Source: Hamiltosporidium tvaerminnensis (Eukaryota; Microsporidia; Dubosqiidae). From it: 64,000 nt of DNA. This document shows positions 24,498 through 35,900 of this stretch, piece by piece. Location of the stretch: positions 1,775,610 to 1,839,609 of the forward strand of contig CM061247.1 of assembly GCA_022605425.2 (NCBI GenBank), read 5' to 3'. Below the pieces are notes generated by a model, which was given only the letters and a program-made list of their open reading frames with translations, was not told where the DNA came from and did no database searches. Made by a program: the position numbers and the translations under genes. Each line of letters begins with the position of its first letter. Position 1 is the stretch's first letter.

Positions 24498-27236
24498 TTA
24501 CATAGGAGGGTTTCGGCTTTGTTCAATAAAAAACGCAACAATATCTTGTAATTCGATAAATTTTTCTTCCTTTAAAATATTCAATAATCTCGTAAAATCA
24601 TTGTATCTAATATTTTTGAAATCATAAAATCTAAGGGGAGTTATTTGTTCCAGTAGTGTTCTATTATCTTTAAGAAAACTATTTTTTAAATCTTTCAACA
24701 GTTTCATAGGGATTATTCTTGTATCATATATATATTTTTCATAGGTATTCTTTATATGCTTAAAATTCTTTGTATTGTTTTGCATCAAATCAGTATACAA
24801 GCCAGTATCAATATTCGTAATTAGTCTCAAACCAAGTGAAAGTGTAAGTCTATTGGATCTTTGTATCATCGTTTCGATTGGTAACAAGGCATATAAGAAA
24901 GCACTCGGAATTTTCTGATTCAAACCAAACAAATACTTTACGACTGACTTCTGGATTCTATCACTTGCTGAAACATAGGTTTTATTAGCAGCCAATAAAA
25001 ACATTGTATAATCCAAATGTGGTCTAATAAACGTCACATATCCTTTCAAAAGAAGCCTATAATATCCACTATTACCTATGCCGACTTTTTTAATAAGTCC
25101 ATTCTTCATAACAATAGCCGCCTTCAAACTTTTTTTTCTTGTTTCTTTTATTGATGAATTGGTATCCGTTCCCTTCAAATTAAAGTAATACCCCAAATAA
25201 TGCATAGGGCTTTGTTTTTCTATAGGGGAACCATTTACAACTATACGGCATCTCTTATTCGCGTTGTAGAAACACTTCTGTTGGTTAAGCTCATACTTGT
25301 TATCAGATGCATGCAATTGTATACATCTGATAATTTTCCTTATCTGTTTTAGTGTGGCACCAAATAGAAAAATATCATCAGCGTAGATAAACAGATTTTT
25401 TCTTAGATTCTGCGGAATATACAACAATAGGTCATCAATGAAAACATTATACAAATTAGGTGAAAGCACACTTCCCTGTGGTATACCCCTTGAAGCCGTA
25501 AAACAATCGATTTTTCTGTTTCCATGTTCCAAGACGTACGAATTGTTTTCAATAAGCTCCGCTATCAGAAGGGTATCATTTAGTGATAGACATTGGTAAA
25601 CAATTAGTTTCTTATAAAGATTCCACCTATACACTGTATCAAACGCCGACTTTATATCTAATGAAACACAAATTAACTTACCAGCTCCCTTTCTTAACAG
25701 ATGATCAACACCCAAAGCATTATCTATTGGAGAATGTATTTCTCTAAAACCAGTCTGTCGAGTAGAAAGCCTAAATGAAAGCTTTCTTTGAATACACTTT
25801 TCAAACAATTTTCGCGTCTCTTCAATCAACGCAATAAGCCTATAACTTTTCTTTTCTTTTCTGATAAGTCTTATTCTATGGCATTTCCATGCCATAGGTA
25901 CTTTCTTCTCCAATATAATTTGGTTAAAAAGTACACTCAAATGTCCAATAAAATTCATCGGGCAAGCTTTAATTAGTTCATTTCGTATGCCCGACAAACC
26001 CCCCGACTTACCCAATTTTAAATTTCTTATTTCATCCAATAACTCCACAATAGTAATTCCTGTCAATTTGTCACATTCCGTGTCTTTTTTTTTGTTTATA
26101 CTCAAATAGAATTTCTCAATTTTCTTTTTAGTTTCAGACACAGGGACCAATTCTTCTTTGTTAAATTGCAATTCCGCAAACTTTATTTGTCTCTCAGAAA
26201 TTTTTCTTTTTGTACTGCTACCACAAACTAATTTATGCAGCTCGGAAGGTTGTAAGTTACTATGTTTGACCTTACCTTCTTCCACACCCAATCGTTTAAG
26301 TTTCCTACTTAACCTTCTAATTTCCTTTCTCAACAATTGCACCGAATGTGCATCCTTATTTGCTGACTTGCTTCTTCTCAATCTTTTCAAGTGTGACAAA
26401 ATAGGGTTATGTGATATCCTCTGTACCTGTTTTCTGATTTGCAATTTTCTTGCCGCTTTTAGCAAAATCTTATGCAGCAAATTCAATTTTTCGTCAATTG
26501 GTAGAGTATTTAAAAAGAATTCGTTCTTAGTTGTCAGTGTTTCAATCCTTTTCCTTACTTCGCTTAGTGTGTCGGCGTTTTTCAAAAGATTTATATTATA
26601 ATTTGTTTCCAATTGCGTTCCAACCCGCCCAACTTGCACTTTTATTAGCTTATGATTCATTCCTTCAATTTCAATGACAACAGGGGAAACATTAAAATTG
26701 GAAAAGCACTTATCGGGGGTTGAAATTTTGGAGCCGTGCTTATATGTAAATGATGCCAGTTTTGTTTCATATAAGCCCAATTCAGCGTGCTGTTCGAGAA
26801 CAGTTTGTTCATAAGCAACAAAGTTTTCCAAATTATAATCACCCAATGCTAAGAGATCAAAGCCCTCATATTTACTTGGTATTTTATTGATAATTTTATA
26901 GGCAGAAACCGCTGGTGACTTATATATGAATATCAGTAATGTATCATTCATCTTTATACAGATACCAAAGTCTGTGATTGAAGGAATTATTTGGGGGTAA
27001 ATAGATTTCTTCGCCAAAATAAGTATCCCTTCAGAATTTGAGTATCTTTTCTTGACCTTTTTAGAAAGCAATCTGGCAACTATCCTATAGTTTGTATTTA
27101 AGTTATCAATATCATCACGCCAGGTTTCTGCCAGAGCCAATATATCTAATTTATTATCCAATAAAACACAATTTATAATTTCTATTTTTTTAACCGAAAG
27201 TCCTCCTACGTTCAAAAAGCCAATACTATACAACAT
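24498..27236 (-). CDS. LINE ORF2: APE endonuclease and reverse transcriptase
   Basis: The product is 912 aa, a usual length for CR1/Jockey-type ORF2. The N-terminal APE-like endonuclease (about 1-200) shows LNVGG (Asn9), LAETW (Glu37), GDYN (Asp133, Asn135), TPDKCF (Asp175) and a final His195. The position before that histidine, normally Asp in 'SDH', is Asn194 (MNH). The reverse transcriptase lies at about 395-700: DIKSAFD (527-533) holds the first catalytic Asp, GIPQGSVLSP (584-593) is motif B, and YADD (618-621) carries the catalytic pair. No RNase H domain or CCHC knuckle is evident after the RT; a basic, helical C-terminus follows. The start ATG lies inside the end of ORF1 in the +1 frame (11-nt overlap), which suggests coupled termination and reinitiation. 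Clade placement within the Jockey/CR1 group is tentative. Confidence 0.92.
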   Translation of the reverse strand: MLYSIGFLNVGGLSVKKIEIINCVLLDNKLDILALAETWRDDIDNLNTNYRIVARLLSKKVKKRYSNSEGILILAKKSIYPQIIPSITDFGICIKMNDTLLIFIYKSPAVSAYKIINKIPSKYEGFDLLALGDYNLENFVAYEQTVLEQHAELGLYETKLASFTYKHGSKISTPDKCFSNFNVSPVVIEIEGMNHKLIKVQVGRVGTQLETNYNINLLKNADTLSEVRKRIETLTTKNEFFLNTLPIDEKLNLLHKILLKAARKLQIRKQVQRISHNPILSHLKRLRRSKSANKDAHSVQLLRKEIRRLSRKLKRLGVEEGKVKHSNLQPSELHKLVCGSSTKRKISERQIKFAELQFNKEELVPVSETKKKIEKFYLSINKKKDTECDKLTGITIVELLDEIRNLKLGKSGGLSGIRNELIKACPMNFIGHLSVLFNQIILEKKVPMAWKCHRIRLIRKEKKSYRLIALIEETRKLFEKCIQRKLSFRLSTRQTGFREIHSPIDNALGVDHLLRKGAGKLICVSLDIKSAFDTVYRWNLYKKLIVYQCLSLNDTLLIAELIENNSYVLEHGNRKIDCFTASRGIPQGSVLSPNLYNVFIDDLLLYIPQNLRKNLFIYADDIFLFGATLKQIRKIIRCIQLHASDNKYELNQQKCFYNANKRCRIVVNGSPIEKQSPMHYLGYYFNLKGTDTNSSIKETRKKSLKAAIVMKNGLIKKVGIGNSGYYRLLLKGYVTFIRPHLDYTMFLLAANKTYVSASDRIQKSVVKYLFGLNQKIPSAFLYALLPIETMIQRSNRLTLSLGLRLITNIDTGLYTDLMQNNTKNFKHIKNTYEKYIYDTRIIPMKLLKDLKNSFLKDNRTLLEQITPLRFYDFKNIRYNDFTRLLNILKEEKFIELQDIVAFFIEQSRNPPM

Positions 27237-28134
27237 TATTTTTTTTTATTTTATTGGGGTTGAGTTTCTCTTCCGAGCCAATACTTTTGGCCATTATATT
27301 GGCGCTCATGAGAAACTCAAGCAGTTCTTCCCCATCTAATTTGTTTAAGCGAACTGCAAATCTTTTTAATCTTAAATTTTTGTTTTCTTTTCTTTGGTAG
27401 ATTTTTTTCATTCGTTCTTTCAGAGCAGAAACATTTAGATGTTTCTGCTCATTAATTTCAGGACTGTTTTTTAGGTAGGTCGCTGGCAAACCTTCAATTA
27501 ATGTAACAATTTTTGATTTGTATTTATCTATACAAATCACTTCCAGCGTACTTTCCCCTATGAAGTCTAAATTTATTATATATCTCGAAACTTCTTGATT
27601 AATTGATTGCAGGGAAAGTTTATACAGCCTTGTCCTATTACGTTTGATTCCTGTAAAATAAACAAATATATATTTTGTAATAGGAAACGGAGATTCACCT
27701 GAAATTACCAACGCAATCTGTTCTTTGGTCAATTTCGACTGGTTTAGATTAGTAAACTCTTCCTCCGGCGGGGAATTCAATAGCTTAGTAATAACCGGAT
27801 CGCTAGTCTTTTTCGTTACACTGATATTTGACTTATCCGATTCGTTTATTTCACCCTTTTTATTTTGAAACGCATAAGCAAAATTCTCAGCGATTTGTGT
27901 GCTATAAGATCGCTTACAGCTGTTGCAATAGGTACGGAGATCATTAAGGTTCTTCCCCGTACCCTTATTCGATGTATTTAACGAGAAACAATACGGACAG
28001 GGTAGTTTTGGTTTATTCGGATCCCTCTTTTTTCTAGGCGTATGGGGAAGCTTCGGTGCCTGATTCCCAATCACATATTTGATTCTTGGAATAGTGGGAT
28101 CATTGTCTGACTCCGAGCTCTCGGTTTTTTTCAT
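27226..28134 (-). CDS. LINE ORF1: zinc-ribbon, basic nucleic-acid-binding protein
   Basis: The product is 302 aa, encoded directly upstream of ORF2 and overlapping it by 11 nt. Residues 46-73 form a Cys4 module (Cys46, Cys49, Cys70, Cys73; CPYC...YCNSC) followed by KRSYS. This resembles the zinc ribbons of InsA-type transposition proteins more than the CCHC knuckles common in LINE ORF1 proteins. The first 45 residues are acidic, then lysine-rich (RKKRDPNKPK). The C-terminal third is lysine- and arginine-rich (about 235-300) with a probable helix. By position, and by analogy with other LINE ORF1 proteins, it should bind the element RNA and act as chaperone or packaging protein; this is inference. 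The ATG at 28134 is the first of the frame. It ends in TAG at 27226-27228. Confidence 0.82.
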   Translation of the reverse strand: MKKTESSESDNDPTIPRIKYVIGNQAPKLPHTPRKKRDPNKPKLPCPYCFSLNTSNKGTGKNLNDLRTYCNSCKRSYSTQIAENFAYAFQNKKGEINESDKSNISVTKKTSDPVITKLLNSPPEEEFTNLNQSKLTKEQIALVISGESPFPITKYIFVYFTGIKRNRTRLYKLSLQSINQEVSRYIINLDFIGESTLEVICIDKYKSKIVTLIEGLPATYLKNSPEINEQKHLNVSALKERMKKIYQRKENKNLRLKRFAVRLNKLDGEELLEFLMSANIMAKSIGSEEKLNPNKIKKNNVV

Positions 28135-29799
28135 GAATACTGAAATTCGCTACGTATTTATAGTTTTAATGAATTTTTTTGATTCGACAGTAGTAATCTA
28201 AGTTTTGAAAAGCGAAACATACAAATCCAAAGCCGAATAAATTTAATTAGATACAACGAACAAGAAGAATACATTATATCGTAATATATTAATTGAAGAA
28301 ATATAAATCAAACGGTTACAGAAATAATATCGCAGGAATATTATTTAATTAAAAACTTTACAATCATAGCAAATTATTTTTTGTTTTCCGAATACTAAAA
28401 AAAGATTCAGCAGAACCAAGATACCTTATCTTATCCAATAGATATATGCCTGTATGCAAACGAACTTCAGAATAGAAAGCTAAACTTGTAAAAATAGAAT
28501 TTTGTAAAAACAGGGAATTTAATCAAAAAAAAACAAAAGGATTAAATAAAGCATTTTCATTGAAATTGTTTTTCGTTATCTGAATATACTTTTCCAAAAA
28601 AATTAATTAAATTTCCAATTAAAAAACATTTTTCTTTTTTTACATTTTATCTTGCAAGAAAAGCATTAAATTCCTTCAATTAATTAATTTGAATGCTATC
28701 ACATAGGATTTGTTATATAAAGAAAGTATTACGCAATGTATCTCCCATATTTTTCTTTCTATTCCCTGACCTAGTTTGAGATTAGCGGTTTTTGCCAAAG
28801 ATTAACCGACAAGTATTATTTTTTAAAACAAAACAAACGGGGCACAGGCAGGAATTTAGAGTCTAAAGGCTCTGTTTTATATAAGCCATAAAATTTCTAT
28901 TTAAGATTATTCTGAACCACCAAAGAAAGTTTATTTCGCGAAAGAAATTCAGGAGCAAGTAAAGTGGGTGTAGGAGAAAGGGTACAAATTCACCTTTAAC
29001 TGATAAACAAGTCGTGTAAAGGTACAAAGATAATAAAAAGTCTTTTATATGTGCTCTTATCTTGTTTATATATGGTCTTGCTTGTTTTAAGTTTTAAGTT
29101 TATGGTTTAGGGAAACAAAGAAAAGATCTTTGCATTTTTAGCGTGTTTTTATTCCGTTAATTAAAACATGCCTCATAAAGAAGTCTTAAAAATTTTTTTT
29201 TCTGTTTCTAGCAGCTGTGACTTTTTACATAAATTTTATGCTTTCTTAGAAATTGGGTGTAATCTGCTTAGGTTTAAATATACGGTGATAACGTATAGAA
29301 GCAATATCTTCTACTAAAGAATTTTTAAAGTAATATTATACTTTCATTTTAATAGTAGCAATAGTAAATATGTGTAATTAGACTAACACATTTTTTAAAT
29401 ATCATTAGACAATGTTTTACAATTTATTTTATGATTTACGATATGGCATAAAAAGTTTTTACCAATGGTTTCTTTCTTATGAAAAATATTTAAAATAAAA
29501 AAGTTAGAATTGTTTTCAGAAACTAAAGGCATTTAAACCCTGGGATTTTTAAACGTTAACCTTTTTAAAAAATAATCATTCAATAGTTATATTTTAAATC
29601 CTAAACAGATATCAAAATTATTTAAACAATACATGTTATACCAGTAAATTAAATTTCTCAGGTACTCTTTTGACTTACTACTGTTAAAAGTCTGTAACAA
29701 TTTGTAACATTGTATGTTGTAGCTATATAGATAAGAAAAAATAAATATCAACAAAAAAAACCTAAAAATGATGGAATTTATAAATACGTTTAATTATAC
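28135..29799. other. Intergenic stretch upstream of the LINE
   Basis: AT-rich. Its first part may include the LINE's 5' UTR and promoter, which I cannot delimit. No other gene, RNA or repeat is evident. Confidence 0.45.
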
Positions 29800-31800
29800 T
29801 TACAAACCCTTTACCCTGACCCAATAACATCTTTTCATTATTCTGAATTTATTTTATTACCAGGCCAACCTTTCCCTTCAACACAATCTGAAGACCCCAA
29901 CCTCATAACTACCAAAAACTCAAAAATGTCACTTTTACACTTGACTTATTAAAGAAGCAAGACCAATAATAATCACTTTGACCTTACCCTAACCCAGAAC
30001 ATGTGAAATATAAAGAAACAGCCCTAACCAATTCAGTTAGTGTTAGGGTCAAGATTTGGTATTGGCTAAATAGGAGATTGTTTTATTTTCTCAGTAAGAA
30101 CATCTCTAGTTTTCTTAAATATTTCTATTCGGTAAATCATTTTCTCTAATTCTTTATTAAACACCTTGAATTTTTTTGAAGAAAATATAAAATTCATTAA
30201 TATTCTCTTATTTCCCTTTTTATCTTTACTGAATATAATTCACTGTTTAAAAATTTGTTAGGGTATATATTTCCCTACTTTCGCCCAATTTTTTTAATAA
30301 AACAAGTTAGGGTAACTATATTTTTTTTTTCGTGTCAGTAGGGTTTTTTTATTTTTAAAAACGAAGTTTTTACCGTATATTCTTTAAATTTCTTATAATA
30401 AGTTAGGGAAAATGAAAGAAATTTTTTGTAAAAAAAATTACTATGTTTATAAGCCACAAATTAGGAAAGAAGTGCCATACTTTAGGATAGTACTTGGGTT
30501 AGGGAAAATACTTCGCTTAATAACAATAGGTTAGGGTAAAACACTTTTTTATTTTTTCAGTAGGGAAATTATTCATTATAAATTTTTATATTTTTTACCC
30601 CAGCTATTTTTGCAAGATCGGTTGGGGAAAGGACAGTTGGTAAAAAAAATTAATGGAAAGTTAAGGGAAACAGAAAAAAGTAGGAAAACAAGAAAAAAGT
30701 TAGGAAAAAAGAAAGTCTGTTATAACATAAAGTTAGGGCAAGCAGAATCCTGGTTTGGGAAAACAGAATTGTGTTAGGTTGAAAATTTGTTTATACGAAA
30801 AGAAATGATTTTAAATAGAAGATAGAATCAGTTTTAGAAATAATATTTGTTAAATAGAAAAATGTTTGATACAATAATTAGGTTAGGGAAACTTCAAGTG
30901 GGGTTAAGGAAAAATTAGTAGGATTGAGAAAAACATCTAGTTAAGAAAAAACAATAGGTTATTACGAGTAAAAGTTAAGGAAAAAATAAGTATTTAAGAA
31001 GGTTTAGAAAGTTAGGGAAGTTAGGAAAAACAAAATATGTATAGGAAAAAGTTAGTTAGGGGTAAATAAGTTTTTTTTGGAGAGAAAGAGTAGAATATAA
31101 ATCATTTGGTAGGGAAAAGAGCTACTGAGTTTAGGGAAAGGAAAAGGGTTAGGGAAGGGTTAGGGTAAAAGAAGTAATCAATTGGTAGGGAATTTTCAGA
31201 AACTTTTTTGGTAAAAAAAATAAGGAGTAAAAACAGCATAGGAACTATAAATAATTTTTTAGTGGAAAAAAAGGACAGGTTAGGGAGAAGGGTTAGGAAA
31301 ATTAAAAATAATTTTTTTCCTAAAAAAAGGTAGGTAACATATTTGGTTGACAATAGTTAAATTGTGTAATTCAAGAGAAGTATTAGAGTATAAAAAGATA
31401 GGGTTAGGGGGAAGCGGAATTGTATAGGGAAAAAAATTTTGATTTTTGCAATTACAATTTTGATAAGGGCTCTCTATAATTGAAGAATGTAAACTGTCTT
31501 TACATTAAATATATAGCTTTATTCGTTGGGACGTTTTTTACTCCCTAAATTCTTTAGGCATAATTTAATAAATTTTTTTCTTTTATAATTACTTATAATG
31601 CTCTATTTTTTTTTAATTTTTGGTTAGGGAAATCTCTTGTATTATTAGGGTTTTTTACTTTGCATGCGTCGGTAATAATACTATATTTAAATCGGTTAGG
31701 GAAGTAGGTAAATACAACTAAAAAGATTTTAAATTATTTATATAAATGTTTTAAAGCATTAAATTGTATTTCCCTACCGGAGTTAGGGAAATTATAGAGC
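29800..31800. repeat. Degenerate interstitial telomere-like tract with strand switch
   Basis: From 29810 to 30030 the plus strand is C-rich and carries CCCTGACCC, CCCTAACCC and CCCTAACC. From 30042 onward it becomes G-rich, with dozens of TTAGGG, TTAGGGAAA, GTAGGG and GGGTTAGGG motifs separated by A- or T-rich spacers. The switch is centred on an inverted repeat (CCCTAAC at 30022-30028, GTTAGGG at 30042-30048). Motifs are irregularly spaced, unlike the pure array at the chromosome end. Frames here (such as 31102-31353) merely reflect the low-complexity composition. Confidence 0.7.
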
Positions 31801-32519
31801 TAATAGTTCTAAATCACATGTAGAGGATACTTCAACATATAGATTCAAGCTCAATCCAAGTTTTTTAAATATAATGATTAATTATCTTTCTTTTTATATT
31901 TTAAGTATATAAATCATTGTTGAATGATATAATATAAATCAACATACCCAATCCCTAGAAATTTTATTTAGTGAAATAGAATACCGTCTCGGTTTCTAAA
32001 CATACTTTATTTTCTAGTTATTATAATATAATATTCATCTATGAATATATTTAGATATCAAAGTATCATTCATTCTCTTACAGTACTTTATTTAATTAAT
32101 TTCAAAAAAGTTTAAAAATTTATTTGTAGCTTTACATACAAACAAGAAAAAAATATGTATAAATAGTTAAAAAATAAGAAAATATTTAGTTTAATATAAA
32201 ACCAAATTTATTTAAGGATTACCTATTGTTAAACTAAATTAAAATATCACGTGAAATATTCTATAATTCGATTTTTTCTTTGTTTAATATGTACGACTTC
32301 ATAAACAAGTTTAACTCGAAAAAATACAAAATTAAACTATTTTTTGAATTAGTGGTAGAATTTTGAATAAACAAGAGAAATAGATTAAGAAAACTAAAAT
32401 TGACATATAATTAACGTATAAACATTTATTTAAATTTGGTTTTAATTTATAATTTGTATAGAAACACATTTATCACTCAAGATATTTTATTGTACTATCG
32501 ATTTTATTTAAATTTAATT
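31801..32519. other. AT-rich stretch, nothing recognised
   Basis: Very AT-rich sequence between the interstitial telomere-like tract and an old duplicated segment. No gene, RNA or repeat unit is supported. Confidence 0.5.
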
Positions 32520-33240
32520 CTGTAAATCTTTACTGTATAATATATAAGTCTAAAAAAAGACTTAATAACATAATTAAAAACAATAAATATACTTATAGTA
32601 AAAATAATTTAAGTCAGAATAATAAGACTACATAGTAAAAAAACCAATAATTTTTTTGTATAGATATTTTAAGTGGATTTAAATATCGATTTACTTATAT
32701 AGATTATAGTAATAAATAATAAATGAATGTCTGTATAAATATAGAGACTATCAAATATATTTCAATAAAGATAATATTAACATTTTTCTTCTTCCTCTAT
32801 AAAATAGTATACAAGAAATTTTAAAAACTTTTTCAGATGTATTTCTTTATTTTTATTTGCTTTGTATCCTTTTTAAGCTAAAGAAGCAATACATATATGC
32901 TACTTGGCAGTTTGCACAATTTTTGAAAAAGTAACTAGTATGAGGTTATATAGAAATCCAAAAGTACGTTTCAATACTCTATATGATTAATGTTCTAACA
33001 AATATATTGAGGGCTTTTAAAAACGATTTCACAAAAATCAATACGGCCATATTTAGGTTAAAAACGACGTATTATTATCAGGATAAAAAAATCTTATTTT
33101 TAGATAATGAGTTGGTTTTAAATAGTTAGAATGTAATAAAAAACCAAAAAAAAGCACCCATACCTTACACCCAAAAACTTCCAATTATAGTAATTTTATA
33201 AGTTTATTAAGGTTGGCCCCTTAAGATGCTATAAGAAGAA
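32520..33240 (+). repeat. Diverged segmental duplication, copy 1
   Basis: Matches 39700-40420 in the same orientation. Shared landmarks include ATATAAGTCTAA near the start, TATGAGGTTATAT near the middle, and CCTTACAC...AAAAACTTCCAATTAT followed by TTTATAAG-TTATTA near the end. Many substitutions and small indels separate the copies. No frame is conserved. Confidence 0.6.
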
Positions 33241-34739
33241 ATACCATTAAATCATATGCGTATTCTTAACGATTTAATAATAAATAAAAATTTTTTAGAA
33301 TAATTACTATAAAATAAATTTTAATTCATAATTATTCATAAAAGTTGTAAATTTTTAAAAATTTTCATTTTTTGAAGAAAAAAGCTAAAATTTTTCAGAA
33401 AGTATATAGAATGTGAAAGTTTTTTTCTAGATTATAGATATTTAAAAAACTCGATAGATATATAAATATAAAATGAATCCATAAAAATAGTACACAATTT
33501 AAAAATTAAATGAAAAAATGTAGAAAATATAAAAATTTATACAAGATTTTTAAAATATAAAAAATACGCTTAAATCCATATAAAACTTAAAAAAAACATA
33601 AAGGCTCGAAAAAATAGTGACGAATAACAAAAGTTGTAAGAATACTGAAGCATAAAAAATTCCAGAGATTTCAAAAAAACCTTATAAAGTTTTTAAAAAC
33701 ATTTTTTTTTGAAAAATGTATAAAAAAGAAAAAACATTTCTTTAAAATGTAAAATATACACAAAATTAAAAAAAGTAAACGTTTGGAAATTTTGTAAAAT
33801 CAAATTTTCAACAAAAGACACTTTCAAATTCACATTTGTTTTTAATATCTAAATATTCACAGATAGAATAAAGATATTTTCGAACTCAAATGTGTAATTC
33901 ATCCAAAACCCTTGGGATTGGGATATCACTCTAAGAGATAATACGATAAAATCAAATTAAAAGAGAAAAACTAAAAACCGAAAGTAAAATAAAATTAAAA
34001 GCTGTTTTAATTCTGATTTACTCTCCGATCAACCTTTTTGCTGCCCATTTTTCACCTTACTCTACATTTTACTTCCTTCTAGGTTCTTTTCTAACAATTG
34101 CAGCTTGAAAATGTATCTCAATATACCATACCACTACTGCAATCTGTCATATCCCTCGCCCTGCATTATTTCAGACCAACTATTTTATATACATTACCCA
34201 GACTACGGAATCTCAATATCATAATTCCCATTAAAAGAAAGATTACAAAACATACTAAAAAAATCTACTAAACTATATAAGTTAGAGTTTTTTTTATTAT
34301 TTTTTTGGTTTGAGATTACGTGGAAAGGCAAGTTTTACTTTCTCCGTGACAACCGATTCGAATTTACAAATTAAATTTTTGTTAGTAAAACAGTTTTTTT
34401 ATTATTTTCCTTATTTTTAAACAATTTAATTTTCTTTTAACAACTTTAGAGGATATTCTTATAAAACTGTATTTCGTTTATTTTATCTACTATAGTTGAA
34501 TTCACCTTATTTTTTTAAACTTTTTGGGGTTTACGATTCCCTAACTTCACAAAAGGTATATTATTACAAAAAGAAACCTAAATATATTCTTAGATTAATA
34601 GTATTCTATGAATCATTTTTAAATCTAAATTTGTGTCTTTTCACATTTCTATTTTCTAAGAAAAAATATATTTTTAAAAAAGTAAATTTACAACCAAAAT
34701 AAATTTTTATTTATAAAGATTTTAAGTAGAAAAGGATTG
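33241..34739. other. AT-rich stretch, with a C/T-rich patch at 34000-34250
   Basis: About 33440-33800 is A-rich low-complexity sequence. About 34000-34250 is pyrimidine-rich on the plus strand and directly precedes the second telomere-like G-rich tract, as the C-rich patch at 29.8 kb precedes the first. No gene is supported. Confidence 0.45.
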
Positions 34740-35900
34740 GTTAAAAGGATAAATCCCATTATTACTAGTGAATAATTAGGAAAACCACTTTTTATAGGTA
34801 AGAACAGAGATTTTTTCACACCATAGGGTATAAAAAAATAGAAACCCAACTTTTAGTTAAGAGAATTATTTTTCTGAATTAATTTCTATTTTTTTTACCC
34901 CAAATTTTATCAACAAGAATAAAATAATTAGAGAGAAAGAATATTAGTCAAGGAAAAAGATTGTAGTTAGCGAAGCAAGAATGGTTCTACGAAAAAAGTT
35001 AGGAATTAAGTCAGAAGAGTAAATATATATCTGTTGAGTAGATCGGGGCCAGCAAGTAAAAAAAAATTAGTTTGTGAAAAAAGATAGTAGTTAGGGAAAA
35101 GATTCTGATTCGGAAAAAGATTTAGATAGAGAAGAACAGGATTATAAAGGAAGAAAATTGCGTATGGGAAAAGAGAATTACTATAAAAACAGGGTTGGGA
35201 ACTAGGGTTTAGGTTCAATGAAAAGGTATGTCAAAGAAATAAAATATTAATTGCAAAAATTAAAAAAAATACCAAGGAAAGTTGAAATCAAAAGAAAAGA
35301 ATCTGTTTTTAAGCAAAAGAACCGACAGAAAGAAAATATCTAGTTGAAATCAGTGGAGTCGGATAATTAATAGAATATTTGTTTTAAAGATACAAAATTT
35401 CAAAAAAGAAAGTTATTTGGACAGAATCTTAAAATATCTTTGAGAAAAATAATTGTCTGTTAGAAAAGCAAGTTTATGGCAAAAAGAAAGTTAGGGCGGA
35501 AAAGAATTAGTTGACGAAGAAATAGATTTAAAGATAAAATGATTTGGTTAGGAAAATGATGAATATATTAGAAAATATATTTAAAATATAAAGAAATTTA
35601 GGGGAAAAAATATTTTGTTATGTAGAACAGGCGCAAGGGTAAAAATAATCGAGGTAGGGAAATAATCTTAGGGTTGAAGAAAAACGTTTGGTTTGGGTGC
35701 TAAAAATTAGGATAGGGAAAACTTTTTTGGAGTGATATGAAATTAGTTAGTTGAGTGAAAAAAGTTTTTGCCTTTTTTAAAGTGAGTTTGGTTTTAGAAG
35801 TATTTGATTCTGCATATGCTCAATAAAATATTGTTGAGCAACAGTTTAAAAATTCTGATTGCGGTTAGGGGAAATATTTCTGTCTATTACAATAAAAATT
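34740..35900. repeat. Second degenerate telomere-like G-rich tract
   Basis: Contains scattered TTAGGGAAAAG, TAGGGTTTAGG, TTAGGGCGG, GTTAGG and GGTTAGGGG motifs on the plus strand among A-rich spacers. Motif density is lower and degeneration stronger than in 30.0-31.8 kb. The G-rich strand has the same polarity as the chromosome end. Confidence 0.55.

Larger units (their letters stand above)
24420..28134 (-). mobile_element. Two-ORF APE-type LINE (Jockey/CR1-like), intact
   Basis: A non-LTR retrotransposon with ORF1 at 27226-28134 and ORF2 at 24498-27236. The 3' UTR is only about 78 nt and ends in TTATTAAATAAAG on the minus strand, which includes a polyadenylation-like AATAAA. T-rich sequence follows outside. 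The coding part is clearly less AT-rich than both flanks. Neither ORF has a stop or frameshift, so recent activity is plausible. The 5' boundary is uncertain: I found no target-site duplication, and any 5' UTR beyond 28134 cannot be delimited. Copying would occur by target-primed reverse transcription at a nick made by the APE domain. Confidence 0.85.

Noticed and set aside
27226-27250. -1 programmed frameshift between ORF1 and ORF2
   Set aside because: An A-run resembling a slippery site is present, but ORF2 is in the +1 frame and has its own ATG, so a -1 slip would not enter it.
30022-30048. Telomere-telomere fusion point
   Set aside because: A fusion would read TTAGGG then CCCTAA on one strand; here the order is CCCTAA then TTAGGG.
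31102-31353. 83-codon minus-strand gene in the G-rich tract
   Set aside because: The frame is the complement of degenerate TTAGGG/AAAA sequence (Leu/Phe/Pro/Ser-rich) and reflects composition only.
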